A DNA stretch of 64,000 nt from Struthio camelus (Eukaryota > Chordata > Aves > Struthioniformes > Struthionidae). The notes beneath the pieces are model-generated. The model was not told where the DNA came from, did not search any database, and was given only the letters and a program-made list of their open reading frames with translations. Within the stretch, counting starts at the first letter, position 1. Each line of letters starts with the position of its first letter. The stretch lies in NCBI RefSeq assembly GCF_040807025.1, contig NC_090943.1, positions 134,689,450 through 134,753,449 of the forward strand. Reading direction: 5' to 3'. Of the stretch, positions 35,701 to 48,185 are shown in pieces. Both the position numbers and the translations under genes were made by a program.

Positions 35701-38700
35701 AAGGAGGCTAGGAGCCCGCTGGATGCAGTATCCCTGGTGTCTCTCCAACATGCAGCCTTGGGAGGGGGACAGCAGGGTGCCAGCATGGACACGGGCTGTG
35801 GGAAGAGTGCCATGGGGCCCACAGGTTGCCCTTAGCACCTTAACTACTCCATCTAGTTCACCTTCGGCAAAGCGTGGGGCAGCCCTCCCACGGTGCCGGG
35901 TGGGGAGCGGCACGCTGGCGCCCCGCTGGTGACGCAACCTGGCACTGCACACCGTGTCCAAAACGGAGGACTGTGACCCATCACTCCTGGGAAGACAGGG
36001 AGAAACATGAACTGTGCAAGATACGTATGAGACAGCATGTATCAAACTGGATCGTGCTTCAGTACACTAGACTGGTGCATTACTTTGCTGCAGACTCCTA
36101 AAGTAGTCGGTCCCCTACTCCTGTGTTTGGTGCCCATAGAACAGCTCTTATTTTAAATCTCTTATTCTTCAGATCTTTTCTTTGAACATCAGTGATAAAC
36201 TCAGACGGCATTTTTTATGTTTACCTTTATATATGTGGAAGACATAACCTAAAATTCAGGGTTTCGCGCCCTCCAGCCCAGCTCTGGACGGACATGTTGT
36301 AATAAGGTACGCAATAAATGTCAGTTTGTCTTAGAAGACACTAGGCAGTGGTTTAGGTTCACTATCCACAAACAGTATTATCTTCAGTGCCATAATCAGC
36401 CTGGAGGAGGAATGGGTTCCTGAGACCTTTGGCATTTCAAGTGAAGTAAAGTTATACAATTAAACGTCAGTTAGGAAATATCCATAACTTACCAACAGTG
36501 GAGAGCAGTTAAGAGCATTACCAGCTGTCAGCACCTGGGAAACTACACTGAATGGCCAGAGCATTGAGATATGAAAACTAAAGAGAAAAATCACATGTGC
36601 CTACTTTCTTTACTGCTGCAATGTCATAGGTCGTATGTTGTGCTAACCTATAAGAAATAATAGGAAGTTGGAGATAAAATATAGCTCCAAATGTGAACCA
36701 GGGCATGGCATAGAAGAAGTTAAGCAAGGACAAACAGATTACTAGTGCTCTGAAACATAAAATGTCTGTCTCAGACACCACTCTTTCTACTCCTGCAGCT
36801 TCATAAGCTAAACCAGCTGTTGTGAATAACGGTGCTAGATCTTCAGAGAAAACTATTTCCTTCACAGTAAATAGAAATACAATTTCTTTAAAGTAAAAAC
36901 ACCCTCCCATGTAAATTTGTTTTTAAAAATTTGCGTTAGCAATATATGCAAAGACAACATTTCAGGGAGCCAGCTTGTAATCCAAAGTATGTGATCCTTA
37001 TACAGATATTCCTGAAAAATCCTCTGTCACTCTTACTGATTTATCACTCTCTTCCTGACTATCACAATGGATTTAGATAACACACTGAAAACACAAACAA
37101 AAAAACAAAAAAGCCAATAGCAGCTAAAATGCTTTGGTGGGCTTCAAGCATACATGACATAGCATGAGGAGATGCAGCAGGGAAAGGTGCTACCTATATC
37201 TGAGGAGGAAGAGGGTGGAAACGCTGAAATATCCCTTCAACTGAGAGGCCGAGCAGTCGTAAACGCCACCCCGCTCCATGCAGTGGAGCTACTTGCATTT
37301 CCCCTAGGGCAGCAGGTGTGGGACATCTGTTACCATGTGCATGGAGGCAACGCGCCGACCCCGTACAGCATTAGCAGACTGAGCTGGAGGGCCAGTGCAG
37401 GGCACAGCAGTTTGGCATCCTGCAGCAGGAGAGGGACAGGGCAGACTACAAGGGCAGGTTTGGGGAAGCAGAGAGGCAGAGGGGAACGAGCTACTGGGAG
37501 CTGGAGTCAGGACTAGTGTGGTGTGAATTAAGAGCCTGACTGAAAGCAGGAAATGTTCACACTTTTCAGAAAGCTTTATGAGCAGTGATAATGAAATAGC
37601 AGCCCCCAAAGCACTTACATCCCCATTCACTTCCCTAATGCATCCATTTGAACAGTGGCTGCTGTCACAGGCTGTTCCCACGGCGTGCCAGGGAGAGCAC
37701 GCACGTGGCCCAAGAGGAGCGCTGTGACCCTTTTGCAGTGGCGTACACCGACAACAAGTACCAGCATGCTTAATGAGGCCCTTCATCACTCCCGGCCCTG
37801 CTGCTTGCACACGCTGCGTGGCACTTGCGTGGATGTCTCAGTCAAAACACTTGCCTCGTGTCAAGGAGGTGCACCCATGTGTAACATTGCTCCAAGGGCG
37901 CCCCCAGCCATACGCCACGTTGAGGGGGAGGCGAGGACGATGGGCTTTGGTGAACCTTCAAGGGAATGCTGACTCACCCCAGATACAGAAGTTGCAAAAG
38001 CAACAGAGTCGTCTCTCTGTTTGTGTGCGTTGGTCAATGATTCGCTGCAGACAGGGAAAAGCAGATGACGGATGCAATCCTCCTCCAGCATGCCATAGCT
38101 GTGAAATGTTGTGGCCTTGCATAACATTTGTAAAATATTAATACAGCACGGAAAAATCTCTGCGTAACAAGTCCAGTTTTGTAAACACACCACAGAACGG
38201 TGGTGAGGCTAAGCGTCGCTTGGTAATCCGTTTTGTCAGAACTGCATAATGGCAGCTTCCATAAGAAATCGAGGAGGAAAGGGAGGGTAGCGCAGGAAAT
38301 ACATTACTGCCATAAGAGGAAGGAAACAGAGCAGAAACCCGGACCAAAACCTGGGTCCTCATGGGATTCTTGGCTTCCTTCCAGGGCAAGATATTAGAAA
38401 CCAATATCAGGGGTGGAGCAGCAGTAACTGCTGCCATGACTCATTCCCCTCTGAAAAGTAGCCACCCAGACAACTGGCATGATGCCTTGCTGTATATATG
38501 GCCTTTGAGAAGTCACCAAGTCACGTAAGCAGCTGGCACATTTCCCACTGCAGAACATCCATAATTAACTAAAAAAGCAAATAATTTAACATGGATACCT
38601 AAGCGCTATTCCAGATAAAAACAATTATTGTGTAATAGAAATGGAATCGGAATCATATTGGCGTGACTTTTGATCCTGAAAAAGGCTATAGTACTACATA

Positions 38701-38975
38701 AGATAGCCAGGAAATGAAAGTCCAGATGGAAGGAGATTAGGACTTGCTCTTTGAGTTGTTTAAAATCACAGCTGACGTTATTATTTGGTGTTCAAGCAGA
38801 AGGAGAGAGAACTCCAAGACAGGGCAACATTCAGACTTTCTTCTTTGCTCTGCCTATACTGTAGTTGCCTATACATGATTCTGGTCATGTGCTGAGTTCT
38901 CACAGTTCCCACACAATCATACTGTTGTGCTCCCTACCAGGGGACAGGGAAGCTGTTTATCACAGCATTCAATTT
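35701..38975. other. noncoding DNA, nothing firm recognised
   Basis: Contains the longest frame of the window (168 codons, minus, 37,304-37,810) and several overlapping ones. They lack domains and splice context and lie in GC-richer patches where stop codons are scarce. I see no repeat family. Confidence 0.4.
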
Positions 38976-38979
38976 GTCA

Positions 38980-39135
38980 CATTAATTTGAGATGATGATA
39001 ATACCCAGTTGCAACTACCCCATTTTACATCAGCAAATATTGCAGTAGTTCTTCTCCAGATGGGGAAATTAAGGCTTGGAGGAGTAAAAAGACTTTCTTT
39101 TGACCCCCTACTGAGTCAGTTATCTTCCAAGTTCT
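38980..39135 (-). repeat. MIR/CORE-SINE fragment, antisense
   Basis: Contains GATGATGATAATACCCAG and ACCCCATTTTACATCAG. CAGATGGGGAAATTAAGGCT follows at 39058. This is the antisense MIR order 'GATAATAATA...CCCCATTTTACAGATGGGGAAACTGAGGC', with an insertion of about 25 bases in the middle. It is old and inactive. Confidence 0.5.
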
Positions 39136-40290
39136 GGTGCAAAAATAAACAACACTGCCTATACTTGCCTATAGATTTAACTTACCACTATCTCCCTCTG
39201 CAGTCCATACACGAGCTCCAAAACCTAACGCAGACATCCAAACAATTAAGACTAAAATTACTTTTTTTCTTTGGGTGGGGGGGTTGGGAGTGGCCTTGAT
39301 ACTGTACTATTGGTTGCTCAAAAGCCTATGTTTTCAACATTTGGGTGATCAAGTCTCAGCAAAGCACATGTAGTACTCTACTCAATCTGTACTTGTAAGA
39401 TTTCACGTATTTGCAGTATTAGTTATGCAGGAGCCTGTTGACCACTATCTCCTCCAAATGAGAAGTTAGGAATTTGATCCTTGTCATTTGCCTTCAGGAG
39501 CCTGACCTGTCTCGGGGAAATAGCTTCACCTGCAACAGTGTCTCTGATTAACAATATGGGAGGTCTTTGGTTTGTCAGTTGTGATAGACTATAGCCCTTT
39601 CTGTGCATCTTTTCTATTTTATTCTGTCCTCCATCCACCGGTGCTAGCCATAGGCAATGATGCAGAGATGTCTCTTGACACTGAGCGTTATACAGGCTGA
39701 TACTAGAGACAGAGTTCCTTCAGAGTTCAAGACTGGCTTGCTGCATGTTTTGTTTGTGTCTTGAACCTTCTTAAAGCCACAGTTGGGAGTTCTAACAGCT
39801 TTCCCAGGTGCCTGTTTGTGGTCGGTGAAGACCCAATGTGGCTTAAGGCCCAGTATGACTGAACTCTCATTCTCAGGTAAAATTAAAAAAAAAAAAAAGT
39901 AAACAGGGGGGTTGAAACGACATAGATGCTTAGACGAGTTTTTGCTTAATTTAAGATTATTTTGGAGTCAAGTTATTTTGGAGGCATCTAGAAGTTCATT
40001 GGGCCCTCAGTCTAACCTGTACCAGAATGAGACAGTTTAGGAGGGTTGCAGTGGAAAGTCCCATCTTACTTTGCTCCAAGCCCATGGGAATACAACATAG
40101 TCTCATCGCCCCCTAGTATCACTTCCTTTTCACCAAAGTCATACAACTGCTCACCAGCCCCAACTGGCATTTTTAGCCTGTGTATCACAGCTCTTGTATC
40201 CACACAGCATGTCGACACGTTCTGACTGTCCCGGGTCACAGTCAGCTGCAATATTATTACTATTTTGGATTTGACTGTTACTATTATTTA
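39136..40290. other. noncoding DNA; possible eroded flank of the Gypsy relic
   Basis: No gene is recognised. The stretch 40,060-40,260 holds a 61-codon minus-strand frame directly downstream of the Gypsy reverse transcriptase remnant, but I cannot match it to the expected RNase H or integrase. An A13 run lies near 39,886. Confidence 0.35.
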
Positions 40291-40294
40291 ACTA

Positions 40295-41050
40295 TGGATT
40301 CATTGTCTTGGCTCTTCATAGCAAACAAGTGAGATTGTGATCTATGAGTGTTTCCATTTCAGTGTGTCTGCCTCTATACCGCAGAATGCCATCATCCACA
40401 CCTCTGAGCCCTGTGAGTCCTGTTAGTGCATCTTGTTGGCAGCAGCAGTATTCTTCCACTGCAGATTTGATCCAAAACCGCATATTCTACCATCTGTAGC
40501 TACACTGCTGGTGTCCAAGATGTAGTGAGGTGGTTGCTTTCTTTATCCGACAGCACTTGCCAATATCTATCTTTGGCAGCAAGTGCCAAGGCTATTTTTG
40601 CTTCTGCCAAGTCAGGTAACATCGTTTGTTGCAGGCACTTGGTAATGAGCAGTTTGTCGTTCTTTGACGAGGCTACTTGGGCTTATGCGAATGAAGGTTT
40701 TGTCTGCATCAAGGTTGACTCCCAGGCCACATATCTGACTGGGGGACACTGTGACTGCAGCACTGATGCAATCTCTTTCCATTCACTTTATTGGCTGCTT
40801 TCTTTTCCTTCCTTCTTGGTGCAGTGGTTATACTGTGAGGCAGGTGCCATCCTGGCTGAATCGCTTTCTCTGTTTCAAGGTGAAGTATACCTGGAAGACA
40901 TCCCAGTCCTTTGAAAACATCTTGATAACCTTTAGAAGTCCTACAGAAACGCCACCGAGCAATGACTGCTCTGACTGTTCATGGGCTGGCTTTTCTGTTT
41001 TGCCCAAGTGGTTCTTCCCACAACTATTGCATCTGGCCTCACATGCAGGT
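40295..41050 (-). pseudogene. decayed Ty3/Gypsy LTR retrotransposon: zinc knuckle and reverse transcriptase
   Basis: Read on the minus strand, conceptual frames give retrotransposon signatures in the right order. A damaged CCHC-type knuckle with CNSCGKNHLG is at about 41,030-40,990. The pre-RT segment has FKGLGCLPG near 40,915-40,890. Next come AHYQVP (about 40,645), LAEAKIALALAAKDRYWQV (about 40,612-40,555) and ESNHLTT, then EEYCCCQQDALTGLTG near 40,465-40,420. The catalytic-site remnant VDDGILRY is at about 40,400-40,377, and a DHNL motif follows. These match the palm of Ty3/Gypsy reverse transcriptases ('GFWQV', 'SSHLTTF', 'EEYQRR', 'ADDILVY'). Several frameshifts and at least one stop break it. 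The region between knuckle and RT is too short to hold the protease, so that part seems deleted. No LTRs, RNase H or integrase were recognised. The plus-strand 129-codon frame over it is a shadow. Confidence 0.75.
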
Positions 41051-42000
41051 TATTTTCTATCAACAATTTTTTCTATCTGGTATTTTCCCTTGGAGATGAT
41101 TTCTTCCCTTTTTCAGTTGTCTCCTTGCGCAAACATCACTGTTTCTCCTTTTTTTTTCCCTCCTTCCATCCAAAACACAACCTGGAGGATAGACAGACTC
41201 TGTCTCCTCTCTGAATATGAACTGGTGTGCACTTGCTTTCTACACTGACAGAGCTCTCCCAACACCAGGATGGGCTCTTCAAGCAGCCTCAGTGGGGTTC
41301 CTGCTTCTTTGGTGTGTTAGTTTGTTAACACAGGAGTTAGCCGTTTTCTTCGGGGGAAATATCCTGATCTGTGCTTGCCTTGGATCTTCAGTTATGCTTA
41401 TTGAGGAGATTCTTTACATTTGTTTTACTTAGAGGAGAGGAAAGGTTGGAAACTCTTTTGAATTTTTCTAAGTCTTACATGAATCTTAGTGATCTTCCTG
41501 AATGCTATTGCAGCATGTCCATGACTGCTACTAAAGTGGCTGCTATTGTTTCATTCTGTTTTTTTTTTCCTCTTCTTTGTAGTCTCATTTTCCCACAGAA
41601 AATGGGAACTTCTTTATGATCCAGAAAGCATGCAGTTGATAAACGCATCCCCTTTCATATCTATCTTCCCAAAAATGGGAATCTTGGATATTGTTCTTTC
41701 TTCCTCATTCACACCAGTTTTCATGTACATAAGCATGGTCAGCCTTCACCCCTGATTTCATGGGTACAGGGAGCCACAGGCCACTTCTGAAATTATGGTA
41801 AGCATTAAAGGAAGGGGGAATGGCCTAACAAGCAAAACTGAGGTGAAAAAAGGAAAATGGAAGAATGATGGATTGCAGCCACCATCTCAGCTAAAGACTC
41901 AGCCCATTTGCCAACATCTGAAAAGCTACTAGAAGTAGTAGATGACTAAACCTGGGTCATTGTTTTTGTGTTTGCCAAAATCCACAGGCCAAATTACAGC
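41051..42000. other. noncoding DNA; possible 5' remnant of the Gypsy element
   Basis: Pyrimidine-rich sequence with T8-T9 runs. If the Gypsy element extended further 5' (gag and 5' LTR), it would lie here, but I recognise no gag motif or LTR ends. Confidence 0.3.
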
Positions 42001-42004
42001 ACAT

Positions 42005-42115
42005 TTTGACTGCTGGATTTGTCTTCCAGTTCTGCTGACAAACTTTTAGCCACTTCCCCATTCTGTGCCTCTGTTTTCCTGTCTCTGGAATGGGAAGAAC
42101 TGTTTACTTTCCTTA
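42005..42115 (+). repeat. MIR/CORE-SINE fragment, sense
   Basis: TTTAGCCACTTCCCCATTCT (42045), then GTGCCTCTGTTTTCCTGTCT (42065) and GGAATGGGAAGAACT, follows the sense MIR core 'CACTT..CCTCTCTGTGCCTCAGTTTCC..CATCTGTAAAATGGG'. It is moderately diverged. Confidence 0.6.
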
Positions 42116-45100
42116 TAAAAAATAGCAAGACACTCTATATATGTCAGGGAATTAGCAAACACAGCAGTGCGAAGGGATCAGTAGAACAGATTGTCATGAT
42201 GAAAGAGCTAAACTGTATGTTTCTTCCTTCAGATATCTCATGCACAGTCAAGGCTGGAGGTTGGCAGAAGCCAAGGAAAAGAATCTCCTTCCCATAAAAA
42301 GTACAGTCAAAGGATTCAAACCATTTGCATTTTATCAATAGCAAACACAATTACATGACAGGGAAACAGGCCCAGTTCCTATGCTGTAAGCCTCGTCTCC
42401 TCCCTTTCCTAATGAGCTCCTAATAGCCCAGTTAAGCGTTTTTCCCACGGCTTGGTAGCAATTTAAACCAGCTTTATAGTACACGGTAGCTGCTTCCTGG
42501 GATCTACTGAACTTTATTGCATATGGTTTGAGTGCCATGCCAAGAGTATAACCATCCACTGCACAGACAACCTGGACACTGAACCCAAGGGCCTGGGTTA
42601 ACCCTGGGCAGATGGACAGCTGCTCCACCTGACTTGTAGGTAACCAAGCCTTTTATTAGATCTAGTCCTCAAGTACATGCAGATTCCCATTCCTGTTCAG
42701 CAGGCTGCCTAACTACTTGCCAGCTGTGTTCAAGCATACCTTGCTGAATTAAGGTCTAAGATATAAAAACTGTAACCACGTAGCAAAGAATATAAACCCA
42801 AATACATTTAACAGTCTAAACAGATTTTGCTGTGAAACATGAAGTTTTAGCTTTGTAGGAAGATGCTTATTTCTGTCTCCAGCTCTTTAAAAAATAATCT
42901 CTGTTATGGCATTCACAATGGCTCCTCTCAGCCCCATGCCTGTGTGAGCAGCAGTGGGACCACAGGGCACCCTGCTGCATTTGTGACGTGCTGGACCACA
43001 GCCTCCCTTGGTCTCAGCAGCTCACAAGCAGACGTGGCTCTTCAGGTGCATAGGCTGACCTTGCTACACACGGGTGTGGGTCTTCGGCATGACCCAGAAG
43101 CCTAAGTTAGGATCCAAAACCATGTTCTAGGACCCTGTACAAATACTGAATAGAAAGACTGCCTCAAATCTAAAGAGGAAATAGGAAATGTATACCACGA
43201 CTGCTAAAAGCAGATTCAATAATGCTGATTTTGTAGACCTTTTCATACAATGCTTCATAAGTGAAGGCTTTTAGACAGACTTGAATCAAAAAGAGGTATC
43301 AAGAGAAGGTGAATCAACAGAAAAGGCAAGCGGTGGTACAAGGAATGTATCTTTAACCTTCCAGTCAGACGGTTCTTGTTCTTGTCACAGAACAAGATCG
43401 AACTAGTTCAACCACAGAATATAAACACTAGGCTAAAACTAGGCTAAAAATTAGTTCTAGTGGGCATCGAAAGAGGGTAGTAGATTAAGTACATCCAATT
43501 ACTGTATTGTAGTGATGCAGCTTTATTTTAGATGACCAAAGATAGGCACTAACCTAGGGCACGGCTCCTCCGGACTTGAATCCATGCTCATGCTGGGATT
43601 CCAACTTACAGGTGCAATCAGACCCCTGCTTCTATTTATTGTAAAAGAAGTCTGGGCAAGAATTAGCCCTCGCAGGCTGACCACTATTGCATTCCTTACG
43701 ATCTTGAAACATCAATACTAGGATTCCTTTCTTTTTTATTAAATCTATAAGAACATAGTATTTATGTACTTCTGTCATTCACTATATATATAAAATTATT
43801 TTTCTTCAGCTGTTTTATTCAGTAATTAATATTTTCCATAAAGTTCTTTTAAAATCAGTTCCTTACAATACTTTGGATTTATTTTCTGGATCTGGTTCCT
43901 TGACCTCTGGTAGATCCCATCTCATGCCGAGGGGCAACACAGGCAACCAGGGCTGCTTCCAGAAGAACATATTTACAGCGTTTTGTGAGCAGGATGGAGC
44001 AGCCAGAAGAGCAAAGATAAGATGCAGACATTTACAATGACAAGCATGCAGAGGAACCAAGGTTTCAGGATCACCTATCATAATATTTCTTATTACGAAT
44101 GCTTTAAAAATTAAAATCTGTTAAGAGATTCCCTCTCTCCCACTCTCAGGAAGGGTTATAACCACAGCTACTTTCTTTAGAAGCTTTGTATTTAATGGTA
44201 CGTTTCCAGGACAAGACTTTGGCCCTAGTTCTCCAGGCTTCTCCACACATGCGTTGGTCACAAGCACCTACACAAAGAAGAACTACACAAGAACTACACA
44301 AATGCAGAAAGTTGTATTTAGATACACATTTATGCATTTTTTTTTGTTTGGCTTCTGGTAGTTAGGACAGCTGGACTTGCAGCTTCATATATATAATTCT
44401 TAACTCTGATGTTTGGATGACAGGAAACTATTTCTTCCCAAATAAATGCTGCTGATGGACATTCTGCTTCCCATCAACTTGTAAGAGCAGTATTTATGAT
44501 TCCTAAAACATATACATTTTTTACTTTAAAACAGGTTAACTTAATAGAAAAGATTTTGTCCTCCCCTAAGTGGTATAGAGCATGCATAAAAAAATAAATG
44601 TATAGAAAGAGAAGGAAATATTGTGTTGCTGCCATTATCATCTGTTGAAATATTTGCCTTGACCCTTGGCCAGTTTTGGATTTAGTTTCTAATCCCTTCA
44701 ACATATTTTCCCAAATCCTGAGTAGTTTAAATTATTATTTACTATATGCTTTGCCAGGATGATTTTCTGTCTCTGTCTGTGTCCCTCTATGTACGTTACA
44801 TTATATATGCACATATATATAATATTATTATTCCCTTAGTAGCAATTAAGTAGTATAATCCAACAAAAAGATATTTATAAGAATTTAAACTACCTTGAAC
44901 CAAGGAGTTTAGAGGATTAGAAATGAGATTTAAGCAGTTGCCGAGGGGATAAATTTTATACTTCTTTTGCATTGTAGCACAGTTTGACTTTAAGCTCGAT
45001 GGAGGGTTTGGAAGTGACTGAAGCAAAGAAGGAAATGAATCAAAAGTTTAGTCAAGTTTAAAGTCCAGAGCAGTTTGTTTTTTGAAATCTTTTAGCTTGC

Positions 45101-47190
45101 GCAATTAGAGAAGAGCATATAACTGGCTCCCTGGACCAGTTTGTCCAATTTCCTTGCAGTGTCTCTGCCTCTGTCCTTTGAAGATGGTCAGTCAGCCCGT
45201 GTGCAATCCCATATAGTCTCTAGGACCCTGTGTGCTAGCAGAGCGCATAGGCAGAATATGGCCTGACTTAAATTTAATGCCCTTGCATCTGCAGTAACAC
45301 AGGGCATGTACTGAGGCAGAGGGCAGAAACTGGCACTGAAAGTTCAAACTGTGCTGGATTTGCCAAAGGAACAGAGTATGCAAAGATAAAAACCTGTCTA
45401 GGCTGAAGAAGCAGAGTACTGTGGCTTGATTTTTTTGATGCCTGCATAGTATACCAACACACCATCATTGCTTCATGTTTGGTGCACACCCTGTCATATA
45501 TTTATAGCAACACATTTATGCTTTTCACTCACAGACTCCTCAGCTGAAATAGTGTTTGCCTGAAAGCTTCTCTGAAGTAAAACGCATTCTATGTATTTAT
45601 CTCCTACACAGTCGTTTCCTTTAGTGTATCATCTCATCAATGAAGCAAGAGTAAACTCTTAAACCGCCCTTTTTCTGCATGCAACACTTGGGATATTTCC
45701 TATCTCTGTCTGCAGGTGAGAAGCCAATATTAAAAAGTGAAAAATAGAGAAAAAAATATTGTTGCCACGTGGTGAGCTAAATGCACCTCCTACAAAATTC
45801 CCCAGTAAATTCTTTCTACTATTCTCAGAAAATTTTTTCAAAATAATTTATTCATTAGTAATTTCTTACATACAGAAATGTATCAATCTTCCTGTCACAG
45901 CTCAGGTGTCAGTTCATAATTGCTCACTCTAGAAAAGAGCAGCAGAGTCAGAGTAGGAAATGGAGATATTTAGAGGGAGTGGACTTTCCAAGTCATCTGT
46001 CCCATCGGTGTGTCTTTGCCCTGGAGCTCTAAGGTAGCAATCACAGCAGCCCCGTGGCACCGCCGACCCGTGACGATACCCCTGCTCCCTTGCCCATGCT
46101 GGATTATGGCAAACTTGTGAGCAGGGAAAAGGCACCCTCCAACCGTTTGTGATCACTTTTGTTTTGCTTGCGTGAACTTGAGATAACTCCTTTCCGAATG
46201 TATGTTTACTTCCTTAAATAAGAATCTTTTCTAAAATATCGGAGTCTCTTGCTTGATAGAAAGAAGGGAGAAATAGTATCATGTGGGTGAAGGATAGGAG
46301 GACGGAGACACCAAATGCAAGGAAAAACTGCAACATGTTTGTTGCTTCCTGGAGATCCGCATTCAGTGACGGATGGCCAAACTCTCTGTGGTTTCCAAGT
46401 GCTGAGAGGAAATGCTTATTACCATTTCTCCTTGTGACTGTGGACTTTGCTCAATAAAGAGACTCATTAAGGGGAATAACCTATTTGCAAAACCTGTAAA
46501 AGTCCTATTTCATGTGCATGCTTGTTTTTCTTACGGAAAAAAAAAAGGTTCCAAAATACCTTTAAGTGCCCACAGCAGTACCATGGCACAGGGAATTGCC
46601 ACGTTCATGTGACAGGACAAGCAATCTTTCGGACATGGCAATGGATTTTGGATGGTTGGCATGCTCAAAAGGTTATTGCATTTAATGGGGAGTAGGGACG
46701 GAAATTACAAAAATGACGATAAATAGCTTGCCATAGCCCATCTATAAATTTCACCTGCTGACATGGTTTAGTGGGCAGACGCTAATACCACCCTAGGGAG
46801 GAAGAGGGAAACCAGTGCTGGGACAGGAAAGGGTTAGGCAAGATTTAAGTGAGTGTACAGGAAGCAATAAAGGTTGTGGAGATTTTGCTAGAGTCTGGTG
46901 AGTGTTTGATTGAATCCACGGTTAGGGAACAAACTTGACAACATTATCTGTTTTTGTTGTACGAACAACTGTTCACTTGTCTAAATCCTGCCCTCAGCAC
47001 TGATGTATATCAGCCTTCAATTTACTCTCACTTCCATTTGAATCACAGTATGAATCAAGCACATGCCCCCTGCTCCTATGCAGATGGCGTGCGGAGAAGA
47101 CTGTGCACAGTTTGTTTTAAGGATTGTTTTTAATTGAATTAGGCCTGATCTGTTCTTCCATTTCCTGCCTAGAGCTAGTTTTGCACAGGT
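42116..47190. other. noncoding AT-rich DNA, nothing firm recognised
   Basis: About 5 kb without a recognised gene or confident repeat. Small features are an 8-bp perfect stem CTTGTTCT/AGAACAAG with a 6-base loop at 43,375-43,396, direct repeats ACTAGGCTAAA near 43,430 and AAGAACTACACA near 44,277, and ATATAT runs near 43,780 and 44,810. Confidence 0.4.
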
Positions 47191-47194
47191 GGTG

Positions 47195-47450
47195 TGTTGT
47201 AGGGCAGGGCGGGCAATTTGGGTGAAACCTCAAAGCTGTCTGAACACGCCACATTCGCCGTTGCCAAGCGGAACCCACATTTTGCAAGCTCCAGTTTGGC
47301 AGGCAGAAATACCAGTGGGGCCAGCCCCGAGAAACGCTGCTGGAGCCCGGCCCCCCGCCACAGGCACGGCAGTCCGGCCAGCCGCCGCTCGGCAGCCAGC
47401 CGCAGCACAGCCAGGAGCCAGCTCCCGGAGCACTGCCTGAGCAAACGTCT
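47195..47450. other. GC- and CpG-rich patch
   Basis: About 250 bases rich in C and G with many CpGs (for example CGGCCAGCCGCCGCTCGGC around 47,375) lie in AT-rich surroundings. All six frames are open, giving alanine/proline/arginine-rich peptides of no family. It may be a small CpG island or a promoter-like patch. I see no TATA box or initiator that decides. Confidence 0.35.
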
Positions 47451-47454
47451 GAAA

Positions 47455-47560
47455 TGCCAGAATGGATCAGATCAGAGGTCCAGCTAGCCTGAAATCCTGT
47501 CTCTGCCGCTTGCCAGGAACAAAGGCCGAAGAAACACCCCCCTGCAATGGGCAATGCCCA
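47455..47560 (+). repeat. interspersed sauropsid-type repeat fragment, family uncertain
   Basis: ATGGATCAGATCAGAGGTCC at 47461, followed by AGCTAGCCTGAAATCCTGTC and TCTGCCGCTTGCCAGGAAC, resembles a repeat I know from sauropsid genomes ('AGGTCCATCTAGCCCAGTAT' then 'CCTGTCTCTGACAGTGGCCA'). I am not certain of its formal family name. The fragment begins immediately beside the CpG-rich patch. Confidence 0.45.
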
Positions 47561-47884
47561 TCCAAAAACATGCCCAGCGGTCACGTTTCACTGTCAGTGG
47601 GAAGCGCTCATTGTCTCAAGCCCCGAAGCGTAGGTTTGAGTTAATAGCACAATATTACGTCAAAATATTAACTAATATATTATTTTTTACCCTGGATAGT
47701 TTAACTGTAAATATAGTTAATGTCAATAGAAATTTCTAATATTTGTTAATCCTGCTGAGCACTTTACCTCAGTGCTTTCTCAAGGCCGTGGCAGAGATGC
47801 TGTGTTAGAAAAGCATTTGCTGTTCTAGATTTAAACCTGTTGCTTTTACTTCTGAGTGTCTATCTGATATTTATTACAAGAGAG

Positions 47885-48185
47885 GGTATACAAAAGTGAC
47901 CACATGACCTCTCTGCACCATCTATTATTTTATATATAGCAGGGACATCTCTTACTTGCCACTTCCCGCTACTCAATCGTCCGTATCTTCATCTCAAAGT
48001 CTTTCCATACCTCTTCATCACATGTTTTGTTGCTCTTCTCCGGACTTAAAAATATGTCAGCCATATAATCTTTTATGAGGTGAAACTACGCTCACCTAAA
48101 AACAGCGTTCTAGCTGAGGACGTGTCATTGATCTTTCCATAAAAAGGCATTGTAATTCTCACAGTACTATTCCTTATGTCTGCTT
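47885..48185 (-). mobile_element. CR1 LINE fragment, antisense
   Basis: GTTTTGTTGCTCTTCTCCGG at 48023, followed by ACTTAAAAATATGTCAGCC and TCTAGCTGAGGACGTGTCAT (48109), is the antisense CR1 order 'TTGTTGCTCTTCTCTGGACT ... CAGCTGAGGCCT'. The leading part (about 47,930-48,020) fits the adjoining 'CATGTC...CATAGGTC' area only loosely. Strongly diverged 5'-truncated remnant. Confidence 0.6.

Noticed and set aside
37304..37810. 168-codon open frame on the minus strand, longest in the window
   Set aside because: It lies in GC-richer DNA with open frames on both strands. It has no domain, no natural composition, and no splice or promoter context.
40525..41248. Plus-strand frames of 129 and 165 codons
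   Set aside because: They are antisense shadows of the broken Ty3/Gypsy reverse transcriptase on the minus strand.
47117..47584. 155-codon minus-strand frame
   Set aside because: It is produced by the CpG-rich patch, where all six frames are open. The peptide is Trp/Cys/Gly-rich nonsense.
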